A DNA stretch of 64,000 nucleotides from CAVYXK01 sp963772445 (GTDB taxonomy: Bacteria > Pseudomonadota > Alphaproteobacteria > Acetobacterales > Acetobacteraceae): contig CAVYXK010000018.1 in the NCBI GenBank assembly GCA_963772445.1, forward strand, positions 62,001 through 126,000, written 5' to 3'. A model generated the notes under the pieces. It was not told where the DNA came from and ran no database searches. It was given only the letters and a program-made list of their open reading frames with translations. The position numbers were made by a program, and so were the translations under genes. Position 1 is the stretch's first letter. Every line of letters starts with the position of its first letter. Positions 8,624-17,934 of this stretch are shown here, piece after piece.

Positions 8624-9525
8624 AGCACCGGCACGCCGTGCTGCTTGGCCTTCACCTCGGGTTCGACATGGATGGTGATCACGAGGAAGTCCATCTCGGC
8701 CTTCAGCGCCTCTTCGATACGGTCGCAGATGGCGTGCGACTCCGCCACCGTCATCGAGCCTGGCACCACCAGGTGGAACTCGAGAAAGGTCAGCCGACCG
8801 GCGATGCGCATCCGAAGGTCATGTGCCTCCAACGCCCCCGCTGCGCTGGCAGCGACCAGTTCGCGGATGCGGGCGACGATCACCGGCTCCGGCGCGGCGT
8901 CCATCAGCCCGCCGACGGAAGAGGAGATCATCCGGAGCCCGGACCAAAGGACATAGACGCCGGTCGCGACAGCAAGCGCCGGGTCGAGCACCAGCACGCC
9001 GGTCACCGCCACGAGCCCCACCCCCACGATGATGCCCACCGAGGTCACCGCGTCCGCCAGCAGGTGGCGCCCGTCCGCCGCCAGTACCGGCGACCGCATC
9101 CGGCGCCCGGCATCGATCAGGCGCCACGACCAACCGGCGTTCAGGAAGGTGCCGAGAGCGCTCAGGCCGATGCCAAGCACCGGTGCGCTCAGCTCCCGGG
9201 GGAGCTCGAATGTCTGCCAAGCGTGCCGGAAAATCGAAAGCGCGGCGATCACGATCAGCACGCCCTCGATCACTGCGGCGAAGAACTCGGCCTTCTCGTG
9301 CCCGTAGGTGTGCTGGGCATCGGCCGGCTTGGCGGCCAAGCGGACCGCGACCAGGGCGATCAGGCTGGCGGCGACGTTGACCGTGGTCTCCAGCGCCTCG
9401 GAATAGAACGCTGCGCTGCCGGTCAGGCGCCAGGCGGCTGCCTTCAGCGCCAGGACCACGCACCCCACGGCCACGCTGCCGGCGGCGATCCGCTCTCCCC
9501 GGTTCACCCGCGCAGCGTAGAACAC
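8620..9525 (-). CDS. Cation diffusion facilitator (CDF) metal transporter
   Basis: A 301-residue CDF protein with about six membrane segments and a cytoplasmic C-terminal domain. Metal-site-like motifs are HTYGHEKAEFF after TM3 and ADGRHLLADAVTSVG in TM5; TM2 carries SEALETTVN in place of the more common HSxxD pattern, a known subfamily variant. The C-terminal ferredoxin-like dimer domain contains LEFHLVVPGSMTVAESHAICDRIE. CDF proteins export Zn, Fe, Co or Mn by proton antiport. It is the first gene of the overlapping unit with the binding protein, permease, ATPase and tonB, so import and efflux of a related metal may be co-expressed. Confidence 0.92.
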   Translation of the reverse strand: MFYAARVNRGERIAAGSVAVGCVVLALKAAAWRLTGSAAFYSEALETTVNVAASLIALVAVRLAAKPADAQHTYGHEKAEFFAAVIEGVLIVIAALSIFRHAWQTFELPRELSAPVLGIGLSALGTFLNAGWSWRLIDAGRRMRSPVLAADGRHLLADAVTSVGIIVGVGLVAVTGVLVLDPALAVATGVYVLWSGLRMISSSVGGLMDAAPEPVIVARIRELVAASAAGALEAHDLRMRIAGRLTFLEFHLVVPGSMTVAESHAICDRIEEALKAEMDFLVITIHVEPEVKAKQHGVPVL

Positions 9526-9526
9526 C

Positions 9527-9562
9527 GCCTCCCCTTGCGGGAGGGGGAAGGGGCGGAGGTTT
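9527..9562. repeat. CCTCCCC/GGGGGAGG palindromic repeat
   Basis: CCTCCCCTTGCGGGAGGGG is a near-palindrome immediately upstream of the CDF gene, related to the unit at 7806-7852. It may affect transcript structure; its role is unknown. Confidence 0.65.
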
Positions 9563-9616
9563 CAAACGCCAAATTGTCAGAGCGAGAAAGTCAGAGCAGC
9601 CCAAAATCACTGCCCT

Positions 9617-10279
9617 CTACCGCACCCGTCCTCGCCACAACCTCAGGCTGTACCAAACGGCACCCAACACCAGCAGTCCGACAACAGCGAAGTCCAGCCG
9701 GTGCATCACCGCCCGCAGCCGCGGGTCGCTGTCCCAGGCCCGGCCGAGCCGCATCCCGGCATAGGCGAGCAGAAAGCACCACGGCAGCGAGCCCACGAAC
9801 GTATAGATCTGAAACCGTATCATCGGCATCCGGCCAATCCCGGCCGGCAGCGCGATGAAGGTACGCACGACCGGCAGCATCCGGCCGACCAGCACGGTGA
9901 CGCCACCCCAGCGAGCGAAGAACAGATCAACCAGCAAAAGCTCGTGCCGGCCCATCAGCACATATCGCCCCCAACGTTCCACCAACGGCCGACCGCCGTA
10001 GAACCCCACCGCATAGGCCACCGTGGACCCCAGATTGCAGCCCAGCGCGCCGGCGATCGCCACCAGGTAAAGGTCGAACCGGCCGGTGGACACCAGATAT
10101 CCGGCAAACGGCAGAATGATCTCTGAAGGTAACGGGATGCAGGCGGACTCGATCGCCATCAGCACCAGCACCCCGCCGTAGCCGAGCGCCGAGATCGTGC
10201 CGACGATGAAGCCGCTGACCGCACCGAGTGCAGCATGTGACCATCCAGCCACAAGACCGGCCCCCCCACTGGCGGTCAT
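9617..10279 (-). CDS. DedA-family membrane protein
   Basis: A 220-residue multi-pass protein of the DedA/VTT (SNARE-associated) family. It shows the family's IESACIPLPSEIILPFAGYL (conserved acidic residue and PxPSE motif) near residues 43-62, an N-terminal-half GCNLGSTVAYAVGFYGGRP, and the FARWGGVTVLVGRMLPVVRTFIALPAG block with conserved arginines. The family is linked to undecaprenyl-phosphate or phospholipid translocation and membrane homeostasis. It lies 91 bp upstream of the CDF gene on the same strand, with a palindromic repeat between. Confidence 0.93.
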   Translation of the reverse strand: MTASGGAGLVAGWSHAALGAVSGFIVGTISALGYGGVLVLMAIESACIPLPSEIILPFAGYLVSTGRFDLYLVAIAGALGCNLGSTVAYAVGFYGGRPLVERWGRYVLMGRHELLLVDLFFARWGGVTVLVGRMLPVVRTFIALPAGIGRMPMIRFQIYTFVGSLPWCFLLAYAGMRLGRAWDSDPRLRAVMHRLDFAVVGLLVLGAVWYSLRLWRGRVR

Positions 10280-11130
10280 TCTCTTTGCAGTCCCGTATGA
10301 ATGACGCCGTCTCCGGCTCGGTCCGCGCCCGACATGGCGATGCCCGAGACCGGCCAGTTATGCAAGCTCCACCGCGAGATCGGTGAGCGGCGCACTCCAG
10401 TCACCCGGCCGCCATTGCCGAGAAGCCGTATGCTCGGATACCAGGGTGAGTGAGACCAATCCTCCATCCAGCGCCAGTCTGCCGCTGCCTTCAGCAGCAG
10501 CCGCGCCGGCCCGGCCAGCGCGCCGGCAAGATGGCGATCACGGTATCGACAGTAACGACCAGGTTCATCGCTGCTCTTCCTGGGCGCGAGAGTTCGAGCG
10601 CCAGCCTACGCCGATCTTTTTTTGCGGGAGACGATTTGTTTTGTGCCGCCTCCGACGGCCGACCATCCGCAGCGTGGCGAACCACGTGTGAGCGACGTAA
10701 TCGGCAACGACATTGTTGCTTTCGTACACTCCAATGAAGCGAGACATCTGTGCGGCGATCAATGCCGGTGTCTCGTGTAAGCGTTCGTACGTCACGGTCA
10801 TTCAGTCGGACGGATCTGCCCACCGAGAACAGCATGGTGCGTGCACCTTGCTACGATGAAGCGAACGCGCCGCAGATCCACGCCATCTTGGCGGCGGCTT
10901 CATCGTCTTCTGGCGATTATTTGTGAGAAGTGGAAGGCCGGAGATCAGCACGGAACCTGCCATCGCCAAGATCGTCGGCCACCCGTGGCCCAATCAGGGT
11001 CCCGGCTATTGCAAATCACCCTAGAAACATGATCCTGCGTCCGGGTCAAATTTACGTTGTAAGGTTACCCCAAAGGGGCTCTAATGTCTCCCCGTGCGGT
11101 CGTGCCGGCCAACCAACGGGGGAACCCCGG
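10280..11130. other. Long gene-poor stretch with a possible sulfotransferase tail fragment
   Basis: No complete gene is supported in these 850 bases. On the minus strand, 10565-10801 would encode 78 residues beginning MTVTYERLHETPALIAAQMS. This resembles the YERL..P..L..FLGV region near the C-terminus of sulfotransferases, then turns into unrelated basic sequence. I treat it as a weak fragment at best. The rest shows interrupted frames only. The disrupted substrate-binding gene starts at 11131. Confidence 0.35.
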
Positions 11131-11208
11131 ATGAAACGGCGTGAGTTCATTGCTTTTCTTGGCAGCAACGCGATTGTTGCGCCGTGGGAGGCTATCGCCC
11201 AGACCTCC

Positions 11209-11215
11209 AAAATTT
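11209..11215. repeat. Target-site duplication AAAATTT, left copy
   Basis: AAAATTT immediately before the left end of the ISL3 element; the matching copy is at 13093-13099. The family usually makes 8-bp duplications. Here seven bases match and the eighth differs (C versus G). Confidence 0.8.
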
Positions 11216-11281
11216 GGCTCGTCAGCGGAAACTGTGGGTGCTTCGGGGGTATACCGAGGGCTAGTTTTATCACTCAGCCGG

Positions 11282-11333
11282 CCGGCTGGTGGATTTGTGG
11301 ACAACACAAGCGCGTTGCCCACAACCCCACAGC
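11282..11333. repeat. Hairpin in the left end of the ISL3 element
   Basis: The arms GGCTGGTGGATTTGTGGAC and GTTGCCCACAACCCCACAGCC (first 20 bases shown in part) can pair around a loop CAAGC. A closely related but stronger hairpin sits in the unrelated IS481 element at 40860-40909. It could be a terminator that shields the passenger ORF, or a transposition-related structure. Confidence 0.5.
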
Positions 11334-11383
11334 CGCCACATCGGCAGAAGCGGAGATATCATCCGCCACCACGGCAGGCATCT

Positions 11384-11839
11384 TTACGCCTCATCGCGGC
11401 TGATCTCAGGGCCTGTCAGGAAGCGGAACAACTTGCGGCAGGTCGTGTCGAAGGAGCGCTGCGCGGTGTCGGACTGACCATGGGAGAGCAGCGGCCCGCC
11501 ATCGTCGCCGATGAGGGTGAGGACGACCTGCTTGATTGGCCGCCTCCGGAGGTCGCTGTCCATCTGCAATCGGCTGATGACCTCACCGCCGAGAGCCCAG
11601 ACGTTGTCGCGGTGTCGGCGCAAGGTTTGGCGTGATAGCTGCAAGGCCAGCAGGTCGCGCAGGAACGGCTTGAAGCATTCCACCATCCGCCGGCCAGGCG
11701 GAATATCGCGCGCCTCATACGCCCAGCTGCGAGGCCACTGATCGAGGTCCGGACAACAGGTCTGCAAGGGATCGGCAGCAGCCCGTTGCGCCGGTACGCT
11801 GTCACGTCTGCCGGCAACTCCTTTGGGTCCCGCTGCCAT
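11384..11839 (-). CDS. ISL3 passenger protein of unknown function
   Basis: A 151-residue minus-strand ORF inside the element, with QTLRRHRDNVWALGGEVI, DDGGPLLSHG and QRSFDTTCRKLFRFL. From memory, similar proteins accompany transposases in other alphaproteobacteria, and the function is not known. The first ATG (11839) shares the CATG tetranucleotide with the transposase start, so the true start may be further in (for example near MVECFKPFLRDLL). No DNA-binding or catalytic motif was recognised. Confidence 0.55.
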   Translation of the reverse strand: MAAGPKGVAGRRDSVPAQRAAADPLQTCCPDLDQWPRSWAYEARDIPPGRRMVECFKPFLRDLLALQLSRQTLRRHRDNVWALGGEVISRLQMDSDLRRRPIKQVVLTLIGDDGGPLLSHGQSDTAQRSFDTTCRKLFRFLTGPEISRDEA

Positions 11840-13085
11840 GCGGCTGATCTCCCTGCTGAACCACTACCAGCACTTTCCTGGGTTCGTTTACGAGAAGGCG
11901 CGACATTGCGCCGAAAGCCGAACCATCGAGATCAGCGTGCGGCCCCGCCGCGGCTCGAGACCGGTGTGCTCGGGCTGTCGCAAGCCGGCGCCGGCCTATG
12001 ATCACCTGAGCCTGCGCCGGTTCGAATTCGTGCCCCTCTGGGGCTGCATGGTGGTGTTCCTCTATTGCATGCGACGGGTCGATTGCCGGGCCTGCGGCGT
12101 GCGGGTCGAAGCGGTCCCCTGGGGTGTCGGCAAGCACCAGCTGACCAAGGCCTACATGCTGTTCCTGGCGCACTGGGCGAGGAAGCTGTCCTGGCAGGAG
12201 ACCGCCGGGTCGTTTCGCAGCACCTGGGACAAGGTCTGCCAGTCGGTCGAGTATGTCGTGCAGTGGGGGATCGAGCACCGGCAACTGGGGCCGATCGTGG
12301 CGATCGGCGTCGATGAGATCCAGTATGCCAGGGGACACAAATACCTGACGCTGGTCTATCAGATCGAGCAGCAGTGCACGCGCCTGCTATGGATCGGTCG
12401 CGAACGGACGGTGGAGAGCTTCGAGCAGTTCTTCACCCTGATCGGCGAACCATTGGCTGGGCAGATCGAGTTTGTGTGCTCGGACATGTGGCAGCCTTAT
12501 CTGAAGGTGATTCGTGAGCGGTGCAGCCAGGCCATCCACATCCTCGATCGCTTCCATATTGTCGCCAAGATGAATGCCGCGCTGGACCAGGTGCGTGCCG
12601 CCGAGGCTCGCCGGCTGGCCCGGGACGGCTATGAGCCAGTCTTGAAGAAGACCCGCTGGTGTGTGCTCAAGCGCAAGGCCAACCTGACCGAGCATCAACG
12701 CTTCCGCCTGCGCGATCTGCTGCGCTACAACCTGCGGACCGTACGGGCCTATCTGCTGAAGGAGGACTTCCAGCAGTTCTGGGACTATGCTTCGCCGAGT
12801 TGGGCCGGCAAGTTCCTGGATGAATGGTGCGGTCAGGTCATGCGCTCCCGCATCGAGCCGATGAAGAAGATCGCCAGGACGCTACGCTCGCACCGCGCGC
12901 TGATCCTGAACTACTTCCGCGCCAGGAAGCAGCTCTCCAGCGGTGTGGTCGAGGGTCTGAACAACAAGGCCAAACTGACCATGCGAAAATCCTACGGGTT
13001 CCGTACCTTCCACGTCACCGAAATCGCCTTGTATCATGCACTTGGTAAGCTGCCGGAACCCAACGTCGCCCACAGATTCTTCTGA
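11838..13085 (+). CDS. ISL3-family transposase
   Basis: A 415-residue transposase. The N-terminal zinc-finger-like part holds CSGCRKPAPAYDHL and CRACGVRVEAVPW. The DDE catalytic core has VAIGVDEIQY (first D), FVCSDMWQPYL (second D) and GVVEGLNNKAKLTMRKSYGFR (E), as in other ISL3 enzymes. Length and motifs are complete, so the enzyme looks functional. ATG 11838 is preferred over the ATG five codons upstream because family proteins begin near MRLISLLNHY. The stop falls within the right inverted repeat. Confidence 0.92.
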   Translation: MRLISLLNHYQHFPGFVYEKARHCAESRTIEISVRPRRGSRPVCSGCRKPAPAYDHLSLRRFEFVPLWGCMVVFLYCMRRVDCRACGVRVEAVPWGVGKHQLTKAYMLFLAHWARKLSWQETAGSFRSTWDKVCQSVEYVVQWGIEHRQLGPIVAIGVDEIQYARGHKYLTLVYQIEQQCTRLLWIGRERTVESFEQFFTLIGEPLAGQIEFVCSDMWQPYLKVIRERCSQAIHILDRFHIVAKMNAALDQVRAAEARRLARDGYEPVLKKTRWCVLKRKANLTEHQRFRLRDLLRYNLRTVRAYLLKEDFQQFWDYASPSWAGKFLDEWCGQVMRSRIEPMKKIARTLRSHRALILNYFRARKQLSSGVVEGLNNKAKLTMRKSYGFRTFHVTEIALYHALGKLPEPNVAHRFF

Positions 13086-13092
13086 CGAGGCG

Positions 13093-13099
13093 AAAATTT
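13093..13099. repeat. Target-site duplication AAAATTT, right copy
   Basis: The right copy of the duplicated target, one base after the element end. It matches 11209-11215. Confidence 0.8.
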
Positions 13100-14040
13100 A
13101 TCACCTTAGTACTCTCACCGTCGGTGCGCCGATCAGTCCCACGGACAGCACAGGAGCCGTCCTCATCGCCGGCCTGACCCAGCGCGGCTACACGCTCGGG
13201 AAGAACCTCACCTACGACGCGCGTGGCGCGGCGGGCACGATGAGCGAGTTGCCGCGGTTGATGCAGGAGCTGAAGGCCGCCGGTGTCGACGTGGTCGTGA
13301 TCCTCGGCTACCCGGCAGCCGTCGCGGCCAAGGCATCGGGCGTTCCAACAGTCGTCGCTCTGGGTGCCGGCGATCCGGTCGCGACCGGGCTTGTCGACAG
13401 CCTCGCACGACCAGGCGGCAACGTGACGGGAATATCCGACAACGCGTCGACGCTCTCCACCAAGCGCCTCGAACTGCTGAAGGAACTGTTGCCGGAGCTG
13501 CGCCGGGTGGCGATGTTGTGGAACAAGGACGATCTCAGCATGTCGCTGCGCTATCAGGCTTCGGCAAGAGCCGCGCAGGAGCTCGGCGTGACAGTGCAGG
13601 CTCTCGGGGTACGCGAGCCGAACGATTTCGACGACGCCTTTACGGCGATGATCCGCGAACCGCCGGACGCGATACTCATGGTGTCCGACTCGCTCACCAT
13701 ACTGAATCGCAAGCGGGTATACGATTTCGCGGCTGAGCGGCGGCTGCCGGCGATTTATGAGGCCGACTTCTTTGTTCGCGACGGCGGCTTGATGTCCTAC
13801 GGCGCGGACCGGCACGAGTCGCTTGATCGCACCGCTGCGCTGGTCGATCGCATATTCAAGGGCGCAAAGCCCGCCGATCTGCCGTTCGAGGTACCGACGC
13901 GCTACCTTTTCGTGCTGAACCTGAAAACCGCCAAAGCCATCGATCTCACGATCCCGGATACGCTGCTCGCGCTGGCGGACGAGGTGATCGAGTGAACCGG
14001 CGGAACCCTGGCGGAGCGTTCCAGCGGCTGCGGTGAGCGC

Positions 14041-16429
14041 ATGGTCCAGGCACCGCGCATGAGGCGTCCGGGCGGCCAGCTGTTCCGCAAATACGTGCTG
14101 CTGTTCATGGGCCTTGTCAGTGCGGCATTGCTCGCGAATGCGGCGATTGGTCTCTTTTTTACCTATCGCGAGGACGTATCCCTGCTTGGGAACCTGCAGT
14201 TGGAAAAGGCCGATGCGGCGACCCAGCGGATCGAGCAGTTCCTTGGCGAGATCGAACGCGAGGTCGGCTGGACGACCCACGTGCAGTGGGCCGCCGGAAC
14301 ACTCGAGCAGCGCCGCTTCGATTACTTCCTGCTGCTGCGCCAGGTTCCGGCCATCACGGAAATCAGTCAGCTCAATTCGGCGGGAAAGGAGCAGTTGAAG
14401 GTCTCACGCCTCGCCATGGATGTCGTTGGGAGCCAGGCGGACTTCTCCAAGGATCCACGCTTCACCGAGGCGCTGGCGCACAAGCTCTGGCTCGGTCCCG
14501 TGTATTTCCGCAATGGATCCGAGCCCTACCTGACGATGGCGGTCGCCCGTGCCGGGCATGATGCCGGCGTTACCGTGGTGGAAGTGAACCCGAAACTGAT
14601 CTGGGACATCATCAGCTCAGTGAAAGTCGGCCAGAGTGGATACGCCTATGTGGTGGACCGCCAGGGTCGCCTGATCGCGCATCCCGACATCAACCTCGTG
14701 CTGCGCAATACAGATTTCTCCCGCCTCCCGTATGTCGCCGCGAGCCTGCGACATATCGCCGACGGGCGCGGCGCACCCGGCGACGCGACGGTCGAGAACA
14801 ATTTCAACGGCCAACGCGTGCTCACCGCACACGCCGTCCTGCCGGAGTTGGGCTGGTTGGTGTTCGTCGAGCTCCCGATGGCCGAGGCGCTGGCGCCGCT
14901 CTACACGTCCGCCCTGCGTACCGGCCTCGTGCTGCTGGCGGGCCTGGCTCTCGCCACACTGGCAGCCATGTTTCTGGCCCGCCGCATGGTGGGCCCGATC
15001 CGCCAGTTGCAAGCCGGTGCGGCACGCATCGGTACCGGCGATCTGGACAGCCGGATCGACGTGCGTACCGGCGACGAGCTGCAGGCTCTGGCCGAACAGT
15101 TCAACACCATGGCGGACGAGTTGCTCCGGTCCCAGGCCGGACTGGAACGGACGGTCGAGGAACGGACCCGGGATCTAGCCCGATCCGTTACCGAATTGCA
15201 GGCGCTCAGCGATGTCGCTCGCGCCGTCAATTCGACGCTGGACCTGCATGTCGTCCTGACGAAGATCGTCACCCACGCGGTCAATCTGGCGCATGCCGAC
15301 GCCGGCGCGATCTTCCGCCACAATGCAGGCGAGGGAACGTTCGAGTTGGCCGAGTCCTCCGGTATGGATGCGGCCCTCGCGGACAAGCTCCGATCCCTTC
15401 GGATCGCCAGCCATGAAACCGCCATGGGGGAAGCCGCCCTGACGCGACAGCCGGTCCAGCTCGCGGACATGGCGGTCGGCCCCAGCTACCCGCTGCGCGA
15501 GGCGATCGTTGTGGCGGGCTTCCGCAGCGCGTTGGTCGCTCCGCTCGCGGATCCGGAGAAGATTCTGGGGGCGCTTGTCCTCGTCCGCCGCACGGTCGGC
15601 GATTTCGCGCCGTCGGTGGTCGAGTTGATGTCCACCTTCGCGACCCAATCGGCATTGGCCATGCAGAACGCCTCACTGTTCCAGCAACTGGCGGAGAAAG
15701 GCCGCCAGTTGCAACTTGCCAGCGAGCACAAATCGCAATTCCTGGCCAATATGAGCCACGAGCTGCGCACACCGCTGAACGCCATCCTCGGCTATACCGA
15801 ACTTCTGGTGGACGGCATCTATGGCGATCTTCCCGACCAGCCACGCGGCGTGCTGGAGCGGGTGCAGGAGAACGGGCGCAACCTGCTGGCGCTCATCAAC
15901 GACGTGCTGGACCTGGCGAAGATCGAGGCGGGCCGGCTCGTGCTGACCCCGGCGCCGTATCGGGTGGCCGATATCATCCGTATGGTAGCTGAATTCGACG
16001 GAATCCCTTGCCAACGAGAAGCACTTGAAACTGCGTGTGCTACTTGCGCCCGACTTGCCGACTGCCACTGGTGATGAGCAGCGCATCGCACAGGTTCTGA
16101 TGAACCTTGTCGGAAACGCCATCAAGTTTAGCGACCGCGGCGGTGTCGAGATCAGGGCGGTGCAGGAGACCGGCTGCATCCGGGTCGATGTGGCGGATGA
16201 AGGGCCGGGAATCGCACCAGAGGATCAGGCGCGCATCTTTGCCGAATTTCAACAGGGGGACGATACCATTACGCGTCAGAAGGGCGGCACGGGCCTCGGC
16301 CTCAGCATCTCAAAGCGAATCGTTGAACTGCATGGCGGTCGCCTGTGGGTGACTTCGACACCGGGCCACGGCGCAACCTTCTCGTTCGCACTGCCGCTGC
16401 AGCCCCTGCCGGTGTTGGCGGACGCATGA
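14041..16429 (+). pseudogene. Cache-HAMP-GAF hybrid sensor histidine kinase, frameshifted
   Basis: The order of domains is: transmembrane helix (about residues 19-41), periplasmic double-cache sensor (to about 280, with VGQSGYAYVVDRQGRLIAHPD), second helix and HAMP (VGPIRQLQAGAARIGTGDLDSRI), coiled coil, GAF (about 390-550), HisKA with phospho-acceptor in FLANMSHELRTPLNAILGY, then HATPase. The frame breaks between about 15985 and 16003. The first frame ends soon after MVAEFDG; the other reads ESLANEKHLKLRVLLAPDL and continues through NLVGNAIKF, DEGPGIAPEDQ and GGTGLGLSI to 16429. The sequence at the break is not a homopolymer. The operon partner upstream is the IS-split binding protein, and the stop overlaps the receiver gene by four bases. 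Confidence 0.9.
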
Positions 16430-16806
16430 AGCAACGCATTCTCGTTGTCGAAGACCATCCCGACAACCGCCGCATCATGCGCGACCTGCTCAGCAGCGCC
16501 GGCTTCGAAGTCATCGAGGCGCTGACCGGTCTCGAAGGTATTCGGATGGCCAGGCAACACCATCCCGATCTGATCGTGATGGATGTTCAGCTTCCCGAAC
16601 TGGATGGACTCGGCGCCACCCGGGCCATCAAGGCCGATCCGGATCTGCGGAGCATCCCGTTGCTGATAGCGACGTCTTACGCCCTCAGCGGCGATCAGGC
16701 GAAAGCCGAGGCGGCGGGGGCGGATGCCTACATAGCCAAGCCATTCAGCCCGCGGAACCTGCTGGCGACCGTTCGGCGCCTGCTGCCGCAGCCGGACAGC
16801 GCATGA
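16426..16806 (+). CDS. Single-domain response regulator (DivK/CheY type)
   Basis: A 126-residue receiver with MKQRILVVEDHPDNRR (acidic pocket), phospho-acceptor Asp in LIVMDVQLPELDG, a switch Thr in LLIATSYAL and Lys in YIAKPFSP. It has no output domain, so it would act through protein contact or phosphorelay. It overlaps the kinase stop and the following receiver-cyclase start by four bases each (ATGA), which sets the start at 16426 and implies one operon. Confidence 0.93.
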   Translation: MKQRILVVEDHPDNRRIMRDLLSSAGFEVIEALTGLEGIRMARQHHPDLIVMDVQLPELDGLGATRAIKADPDLRSIPLLIATSYALSGDQAKAEAAGADAYIAKPFSPRNLLATVRRLLPQPDSA

Positions 16807-17921
16807 GACATCCCGCCCTCATCCTGGTGGCCGACGACAACGCCGCCAATGTCGACATTCTGCAGACGCGTTTGAGCAGCCAGGGCTACGTCGTCATCAC
16901 GGCGCGCGATGGCACGGAGGCGGTCGCAGTCGCCCGGAGCGAGCTTCCGGATCTTATCCTGCTAGACGTGATGATGCCGAAACAGGACGGATATGCCGTC
17001 TGCCGGGAGCTGAAGGGAGATCCCTCGCTGCCGTTCATGCCGATCATCCTGGTGACCGCGCGGAGTGATCAGCGGGATATCATTGCGGGTCTTGACAGCG
17101 GCGGCGACGAGTACGTCACGAAACCAGTGGATCAGGCAGCGCTGATCGCCCGGGTGCGCTCCCTGTTGCGCATCAAGGAACTGCACGACATCGTGGCCGA
17201 ACAATCCCGCCAGCTTGCTGAATGGAACAGCTCACTGGAGTTGCGGGTCGCTAGCCAGGTTGCCGAAATCGAGAAGATCAGCCGGCTCAAGCGCTTCATG
17301 GCGCCGCAACTTGCCGACCTTGTCTTGTCTCGAGGCGAGGCGGTGACGCTTGAAAGCCATCGCCGGGAAGTCGCTGTGGTGTTCTGCGATTTGCGCGGGT
17401 TCACGCCATTTGCAGAAACCGCAGAGCCGGAGGAGATGATCGGAACCGTGCGGGAATACCACGCGGCGCTTGGCGAGATCGTATTCCGGCATGAAGGCAC
17501 GATCGAGCGTTTTCTCGGCGACGGGCTGATGATTTTGTTCAACGATCCCCTCCCGTGTCCCGACCCGGCGTGGCGTGCGGTCTGTATGGCGCTGGAGATG
17601 CAGGAGCGCATGTCGGCTCTGTCGGAGAGATGGCGGAAGCTGGGGCATGAACTCGGGTTTGGTATCGGTATCGCGTTCGGCTTCGCGACCCTCGGCGTGA
17701 TCGGGTTCGAGGGCCGGTTCGACTACACAGCGATGGGTACTGTCGCCAATCTCGCGGCCCGACTGTGCAATGAAGCGCGATCGGGCCAGACGCTGGTTTC
17801 CCAGCGGGTTGCGGGATTGCTGGAGAGTCGCATCGTCACCGATCCCGTCGGGCCATTGTCGCTGAAAGGCATTACCCGGCCGGTCATGGCGTATGCTCTC
17901 CGCTCAATTTCGGGTGCTTAA
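16803..17921 (+). CDS. Response regulator with class III adenylate/guanylate cyclase output
   Basis: 372 residues. The N-terminal receiver (about 1-125) has VADDNAANVD, phospho-acceptor in LILLDVMMPKQDGY and the conserved Lys in VTKPVDQ. A helical linker follows (LHDIVAEQSRQLAEWNSSLELRVASQ in pieces). The C-terminal cyclase domain (about 190-355) has both metal-binding aspartates in VVFCDLRGFTPF and RFLGDGLMILFND, and the dimer arm GIGIAFGFATLGVIG. It should make a cyclic nucleotide in response to phosphorylation by the upstream kinase. It belongs to the binding protein-kinase-receiver-cyclase operon and is intact although its first gene and the kinase are broken. Confidence 0.93.
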   Translation: MRHPALILVADDNAANVDILQTRLSSQGYVVITARDGTEAVAVARSELPDLILLDVMMPKQDGYAVCRELKGDPSLPFMPIILVTARSDQRDIIAGLDSGGDEYVTKPVDQAALIARVRSLLRIKELHDIVAEQSRQLAEWNSSLELRVASQVAEIEKISRLKRFMAPQLADLVLSRGEAVTLESHRREVAVVFCDLRGFTPFAETAEPEEMIGTVREYHAALGEIVFRHEGTIERFLGDGLMILFNDPLPCPDPAWRAVCMALEMQERMSALSERWRKLGHELGFGIGIAFGFATLGVIGFEGRFDYTAMGTVANLAARLCNEARSGQTLVSQRVAGLLESRIVTDPVGPLSLKGITRPVMAYALRSISGA

Positions 17922-17934
17922 GCTTGACTTTGAC

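Larger units (their letters stand above)
11216..13091 (+). mobile_element. ISL3-family insertion sequence with a passenger ORF
   Basis: An 1876-bp element. Its ends (11216-11240 and the complement of 13067-13091) are 25-bp imperfect inverted repeats matching at 20 of 25 positions, both containing TCGTCAG and CTGTGGG. It carries an ISL3 transposase reading rightward and a divergent passenger ORF. AAAATTT flanks both ends. It interrupts the substrate-binding gene at codon 29. The transposase stop lies inside the right inverted repeat. Confidence 0.9.
11131..13995 (+). pseudogene. ABC-type substrate-binding protein gene split by an ISL3 element
   Basis: The 5' part (11131-11215) encodes MKRREFIAFLGSNAIVAPWE, the twin-Arg style signal peptide typical of the tryptophan/urea-like ABC substrate-binding family, then AIAQTSKI. 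The 3' part resumes at 13100 with YHLSTLTVGAPISPTDSTG and runs to 13995 with LARPGGNVTGISD and LLKELLPELRRVAMLWN, all family hallmarks. Deleting the insertion with one copy of the AAAATTT duplication joins AAA ATT to TAT CAC in frame (KI-YHL), giving a protein of about 326 residues. The gene heads a sensor operon, so the protein may feed ligand information to the cache-domain kinase that follows. Confidence 0.9.

Noticed and set aside
9526..9616. Cobalamin riboswitch before the uptake unit
   Set aside because: The 91-bp gap holds a G/C palindrome and no B12-box-like sequence.
10802..11032. Short frames on both strands as small genes
   Set aside because: No ribosome-binding site, no recognisable family, and shadow-like composition.
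13015..14280. Minus-strand 421-residue frame
   Set aside because: It overlaps the binding-protein and kinase genes in antisense and crosses an IS boundary; no family features.
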